The notes under the pieces are model-generated. The model did no database searches. It was not told the origin of the DNA and worked only from the letters and a program-made list of their open reading frames with translations. 64,000 nt of DNA, from assembly GCA_963082975.1 (NCBI GenBank), contig OY720344.1:1116001-1180000 (forward strand), in the 5' to 3' direction. Position 1 is the first letter of the stretch; each line of letters starts with the position of its first letter. The stretch comes from Labia minor. Taxonomy: Eukaryota > Arthropoda > Insecta > Dermaptera > Spongiphoridae. Positions 45,790 to 64,000 of this stretch are shown here, in pieces. The translations under genes were made by a program, and so were the position numbers.

Positions 45790-46640
45790 AATTTGACGAG
45801 GTGGTACAAGTAGTGAAAATGATCCACGTAGGGGTCATCCAAAAACTGCAACCTCACCAGAAATCATCGAGCAAGTACATAATGTGGTTAGGGAAGATCC
45901 AAGTTTGACTAAGCGTGAAATTGCTCATACCATAGGCATATCAGACGAACGAGTTCTCCATATTTTACATGAATACATTACGTATGAAAAAGCTGTTGGA
46001 AAAACGACTGCTGCATTCGTTAAAAATTCAAAAAAAACTCAATTGAAAACGAAAGTTAGACCGTTATAAGCAGAATAAAATCGATTTTGTGCGTCGTTTT
46101 ATAACTATGGAGGGGACTTGGATCTACCACCATGATCTTAAATGGAAACAATAACGTTTACAAGTGGACGGAGCCTGGTTGTTCAGCTCCAAAGCAGGTG
46201 AAGTCACAACGACCGGCAGAGAAGGTTATGGCATCTGTTTTTTGGGATACATAAGGAATTTTATAGATTGATTATCTTGAAAAAGGTAAAACAATCAATT
46301 CTGAATATTATTGTCAACTTTTGGGTCAATTGGCTGCAAAAGTTCATGAGAAAAGACCTGGTTTAAACAAGAAGAAAATCATTTTTCATCACACAAGTAT
46401 TTTAATGGTAGTTAAATTCTGCGAATAAAGTATGAATTGCTTGATCATTCACCGTATTCATCAGAATTGGCTCCCAATGAGTTCTATCTCTTCAGTAACC
46501 TCAAACAATTCCTTCGTGGAAAGCATTTTTCGTTGGATGAAGAAGCTATTGCAAAAGTAGAGGGATATTATATTGAATAAAAAAAACTAATTTCATTTAA
46601 AAATCCACATTCTTTCATAATATTGCCTGAAAACACAAAA
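45790..46640 (+). pseudogene. Mariner transposase, inactive
   Basis: The 5' part reads TSPEIIEQVHNVVREDPSLT and REIAHTIGISDERVLHIL, a mariner helix-turn-helix. After frame changes come MEGTWIYHH, KKKIIFHHTS and LAPNEFYLFSNLKQFLRGKH, the three catalytic regions. Each catalytic Asp appears altered: the first is Glu/Gly, the second falls in a deletion and the third is Glu. 5' end truncated. Long dead. Confidence 0.75.
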
Positions 46641-46966
46641 TATCATATCACTATTACTATTAATTATTATTATTAGGAATTTAATTATTTAATTATTAAA
46701 AAAAAAAAAAAAAATGTAAAATTAAATAGAAGAGGAAGAACAAAAAAATTTTTCGAAATTATATTTATTACCCCATAATAATTGCTTGGTCTTTTTCTTT
46801 TAATTATAATATTTATTTTATATATATAGTGAATTCTCTGAAAAGAATGACATGAATGAGATTTATTTGTACAAATTATATATATATATATATATATATA
46901 TAATTATTTTTCCTATTTTCTAAAATGGGAATTAAATATATTTTAATAATATTTGTTTTTCATAAG

Positions 46967-47015
<49 letters not shown>

Positions 47016-47314
47016 ACTAGTTTTTTTTTTTATTTTATATATATGTATAATAAAATGTTTAAAAGTTTAAATGTATGTATATATATATTTATATATCCAT
47101 TTCACTAAAGAGATATATATACATATATATAACTCTACATCTTAATAAAGACATTTGTTAAAGCGAATTTTATTATAAATTAATTTATACAGAGTGGCAA
47201 GGCTTCGGCCGTGCATTATTAATATAATATATATTCTATATTTTTCATTTAATTTTACTTCATCTACAATTTACATGTAGCTGAATTTTTATTTTTAATC
47301 TAAAATTGAAAGTG

Positions 47315-47349
<35 letters not shown>

Positions 47350-50300
47350 AGTGTGTGAGTGTGTGTGTATGTGTGTGTGTGTGAATGAATGTGTTTGTTA
47401 ATGGGTTGTGTAAAGAAATGAGAGGAATGACGAAAGGGATTTCGTTTTAAGGGGGATGGATGATTATTATTTTCTCTTTGAATACATAATCATATAATAC
47501 AACCATATATTTTTTTCTTGTTTCTTTTTTTTTTAATCATGTAGATAAATAATAAAATTATATAACAAAGAAAAAATACCATAATAAATTTATGTATAAA
47601 AAAAGAATGAGAGAAAGTGCTAAATTAATTTAATGAATTAAACTTATACTAATATATATATAAACAAAGTTAATAATTTTATATTATTAAATGTCGTGTA
47701 ATATACAAATACAAATAATCGATAGTTGTCCTTTCTTTAGCTATAAAATTAATTAATAATATATAATAATAATAATATAATTTAGCATATGATATATACA
47801 GCCTTCAAAAATTTTCAAATCGATATTACGTCGAAATAACATATTTTGAACAGTCATTCTTATCCTATTTAGTAGATGTTGCTTAATCACAATTGCCCTT
47901 TTTTTATAATATTTAAACATAGATTAAGTATAACTTTTATTTTATACAAATATATGAATAGGAAGTGATAGTATTTGCATAAAATTATTTTTATAATATA
48001 ATAAAATTAAAATCTGAATATATATTATATATCCAAGTCTATAATTTATATACTTTTTTGTAAATAATGATACCCGACACTGTAAAATTATAAATAATAT
48101 ATAAATATCTATTTATATATTTAAATTTTTACACAGATCGTCATTATATATTTTTAAACGCCATCAAATAAGTAACATTCTTAATAATATTCTTGATTCA
48201 CACACCTTAAACATTGTGTAGAACTCATTTTATATATATGATCAGCTTACTTTATATATTTAGTAATTTAAAAAATAATCATAGTAATAATCATTATAAT
48301 ATATTTTTTAATGAGAGAAGAAAAAATTCATATGTATATATATTTTATATATTATAAATGACTAATCTCTTACGGAACGGAATAATTTTTTTTTAATTTT
48401 TATTAAACATGATAAAAAGCTTTGGCAACTAATAGAGAGGAGGAGGAGGAGGATATAGTTAAATTGAAATTTCGACCATTTTATAAAAATCAAATATATG
48501 ATATGATACAACATGAAATGTCTATGCCAAAATTTTAATAGAAAATATAATAATGGAATATATTCTTAATATGGGATTATAATTTTTTTCTAATAATATA
48601 CAATTTTTTTTTTAAAAAAAAATAAATAAATAAATATATATTTTACCGAAATTTATTTTAAAAAATTTAAAATTGATATGTGGCCTTTTAACATTTTTTT
48701 ATCATCATTTATTAATAATTTTTTCCCACATTAATTAATTGTGCAACCTAATTGCTAGAGCTAATTGTTTTTTTTTTGTTTTTTTTGTCAATTTCCAAGA
48801 ATATATATATTGTCAAGCTATTTTAAAATACATAATACTATAATATATATTATTAATTTAACTATGCACAGCACCAATATTATATATATATATATATATA
48901 TAAAATGAAAACATAAAAAAAATTAGTGCGCATCACACAATATTAATAAGTGTAATTTTAGTTTTAAATCGCCAAATAACTATAAATTTTCATGAGATTT
49001 TTTCTTTATTCAAAGAGAAATGTTGACTAGAATCTATAAACATATTTATGATTCACACTTACAAGTATATAAATAATAAAAAAAAACTTGGGATATATAA
49101 ATTACTTTAAAAAAAAGAAAAAGAAAATCTAATATAGTGACTTAGGATAGTAAAAATTTTGATAGAAAATCCAATTCTTTTAATAGAAATAATCTCTTTG
49201 TTATTAATGAAAAGATTATAATGAGAAAGGATTAGTTAAATTGATTGATTAATGAAATTTTAAATATAGTTAGATTAATTTAATAAAAAATAATAAAATA
49301 TTAGTGATAATCATTCCACACATCTTTTATTTTACAATTCTTGGACTTATTAAAGTCCAAGAATTATTAACTAATTTTTTATATTTTGATGATCATATAG
49401 ATGGAAATAATAATAAATGATGCCTTTAGAATGGTATTCTACATTCGAGTTAAGAGTATCTTAGAAGTAGGAATTTATAAAATCAAATAAAAAAAAATAA
49501 AGGAAATAAAATTCTCTAAAAGGATGTAAAGTAAATATATATATTAAATTGATTAATAGATTGGAATGAAAATGCAATTATTTTTTGTTGATTTTTTAGG
49601 AAAGAATTATATAATAAAACAAAAAACAAAAAAAAATCACTCTATAATCATACTCAATGATAAATCAGAGATAGTCTATTTATTTTTGTTTGTAAAATTT
49701 ATAAACATTAAGTTTGTATAATAATATTAATGCTTAAAATACACAAAACATAAAAAAATTATATATATAGATATATATATATATCTATATATATTTAAAA
49801 AAAATTTAATTTTAATAAAATATTGGAAACACTGACCTAAATATATATATAAATGATTTGTAATTTAACGGTATTTAATTAAGATACTTTGTGTGTGTTT
49901 GTATGTATGTGTATGTATGTATGTGTGTATTTATGCGTATTCATGTAATATTATTAATTATTTAAATGTATTTACATAATATAGTTGATTCGTTGAAAAA
50001 AATTTACAAAGTATTTCAAATAAATATCGTACATATACACTCTCTTCTAGGGAACTATGAATTGGATGTTTCGGAGTAGTAAAAAAAAAAAATTAAAAAA
50101 AAATTTATTTTAATTAAATATATATAATTTCGGATATCATTAATCCGAACGCTTTTTGGATAAAGAGATCGTTAATATATAATTAATATATATCTATATA
50201 TCTCTCTATATAAAGATATAGAGGTAGATTTATAGATTAATATACTCTTGACTAACTGATAATTATTTAATTTAATTTATATTTTATTTATTTTTTTTTC

Positions 50301-51183
50301 TCTTCAAATTATACAGGCTATTATGGACAAATCGAATATAAAAATCAGCATTTTTTTTTCATTTTTTTGTTTTGTTTTTTTTTCTTTTTTGTTTTGTTTT
50401 TTTTTTTGATAGATTGTATTTAAACCTATCATCATTAATAATAATAAAAAAGTAAAATTATTCATTAATAATAATAATTATAATAGTATTAATAATATAA
50501 TAATCAAAATATATAATAAAAATAGTAGTAACAAATAACATTTCATTAGATTTTAAGTTTTAAATGAATAGATGACAATTTTAATAAAAGAGTATATTAT
50601 TTAGTTTATTATTATTATTTTCTTAGACATTAAAATCTATTCAAATAAATCTTAGTTCCAAATTTAATATAGATAGTAATAATTATTATTTTATAGGAAA
50701 ATATTTTATACATAAGTGATAAGTATTAAGAGAAAAATTAAGTTTTAAAATAAATTATAGGATTTTTTTTATATTATTATTTATTTTAGATGATTTCACA
50801 TAATTAAAAATAAATAATAAAAATAAAATTATTATATATTGATATATACTTTTATATATATATTGTAAATTTAAATGTAAAATGGCTGGATAAACAATGG
50901 TATATATAATAAAACATCTAGCTTCAGAGTAAAAACAAACTTTTCATTTTTAATTATTTGAAAACTTCTAAAACAACGATAATATAATTTTTTTTTTATT
51001 TGTAATTAGATATAAAAATATTGAACGCAATTAAATGAATAATAAACGTGGTTATTGTGAAATATTAAAACAATAATAATTAAAATTGCATTTATTTGTT
51101 TGACAATATCTTTAAAAAAAAAAAAAAAACAAAAAAACAAAAAAAAAAAAAAACAAAAAAATAATAATATATATATATATATA

Positions 51184-51215
<32 letters not shown>

Positions 51216-51392
51216 CACTCAATCAATAAATTAAAATCTATATAAAGAGTAATAGAATTAAAAAAAAATTATTAAATGAAATATAATATATAAATAATAA
51301 TTCACTTCACAATTAATAAAAAATAAATTTTTTTTTTCATATATATAAATAAATATAATTTTAAAAATTCATCCTCCCCTCTATCACTTTAT

Positions 51393-51423
<31 letters not shown>

Positions 51424-52315
51424 AATCTGCCCATTGCTTATTCGATTTATCCCATACTAGCTGCTGTAGCATCAGAGATTTAAAGGATATAAGAGGAAAA
51501 AAGTGGAAAGTGACAGATTTTTTTTTCTATTTAAGAAAAAAAAAAATGTCCAAAATGTAAAGCAGCTTTCTAGGAAAGCTCGAAAATGGCCAACATAGAG
51601 TATGTTCCCTTATAAAATGCTACCAAAACCCACAATGCTGTAGCATTCCATAGATATATATATTTACATAAATATATATATATATATATGAATATATGTT
51701 TTATTATATATACTATATATATATATATAAATATATTTGTTGTTTTTGGTCAGAACACAATTTTTTTCAGTTTTCTATATTATTATATATTGGCAACTGT
51801 ACACTAGCACTAACGACTCTACACATTTCTTTCAGGTTTGTTTTTACTTATCGTTTTTAGCATATTCTTTATATTTTATTTTATTTTAATTTTTTTTAAT
51901 CGGTCAACAAACATTTTTTCTCTCTATTCAAGTTTGAGTAAATTTTTTTTAATAATTGCTGGAAGAATTTAAGTGAAATGGCTGCAAAAGCGGTCTAACC
52001 TTGAATGTAATTGTCTAGATCTAGTTCACCCAATAAATTTGATGCAATTTTATATATATATACATATAAACATAGGCAGGTAAATTCAAATAGCTTTCTA
52101 ATATTTAAGGAGTATGTCAAAATAGGTATCATCATCATCTTCATCATTATTAACATTATCATTAAAATCATCATTATCATAAAATAAAGAACTGAATTGT
52201 GTAGAGAAATTAAATAATAATAATAATAATAATAATAATAATTTTAATAATTATAAGTCTGGTGATGGAAAAAAGAAAAATGAGGAAAGACTGATAGAAG
52301 GAAAAGGAAGAGGTC
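46641..52315. other. Very AT-rich convergent intergenic region
   Basis: Dominated by TA tracts (46878-46901, 46968-47010, 47318-47346, 48882-48902, 51174-51215), A/T runs and a (TG)n at 47347-47383. The right part must include the GSK3 3' UTR. No coding frame, RNA gene or transposon terminus could be supported. Confidence 0.5.

Positions 52316-64000
<11,685 letters not shown>

Overview
This is nuclear DNA of an arthropod: strongly AT-rich, with spliced genes whose introns are full of decayed transposons. Evidence for an arthropod is the pairing of an R1-clade and a Jockey-like retrotransposon with GSK3/shaggy and choline-transporter exons. The species cannot be told from the sequence. No rRNA, CRISPR array or bacterial operon is present.

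Layout. 1-4.9 kb holds the body of an intact R1-clade retrotransposon (minus strand) with one 1467-residue ORF, sitting in a (TG)n tract that belongs to an older Helentron-derived repeat. 5-16 kb is repeat mosaic: an RTE 3' end, four copies (in the window) of a hairpin-ended family, a nested hAT element with perfect target duplications, and a frameshifted fragment of an FLVCR-type transporter. 16.06-20.7 kb (minus) holds four exons of a high-affinity choline transporter (SLC5A7 type), one with a reading-frame break. 21-31.5 kb is again repeats, including a 1.7-kb hAT derivative that keeps spliced 5' transposase exons. 31.5-36.95 kb is a tRNA-derived SINE followed by a 5.2-kb Jockey-like LINE, both with target site duplications. 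37.67-43.15 kb (plus) is a complete four-exon LRRC58-type leucine-rich-repeat gene. 43.2-52.3 kb is intergenic, with a palindromic element and a dead mariner. 52.3-62.5 kb (minus) holds the last seven coding exons of the GSK3 orthologue shaggy; its first coding exon lies beyond the window. The LRR and GSK3 genes converge.

How the parts relate. The three host loci have no evident shared pathway. The clearest interaction is between transposons. At least two Helentron-associated families (short inverted repeats near both ends, an internal microsatellite, a 3' hairpin) are scattered through the window. One copy's (TG)n tract is the insertion site of the R1-clade element, which fits a microsatellite-specific retrotransposon using microsatellites carried by another transposon. 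Seven hAT elements can be delimited to the base by 8-bp target duplications.
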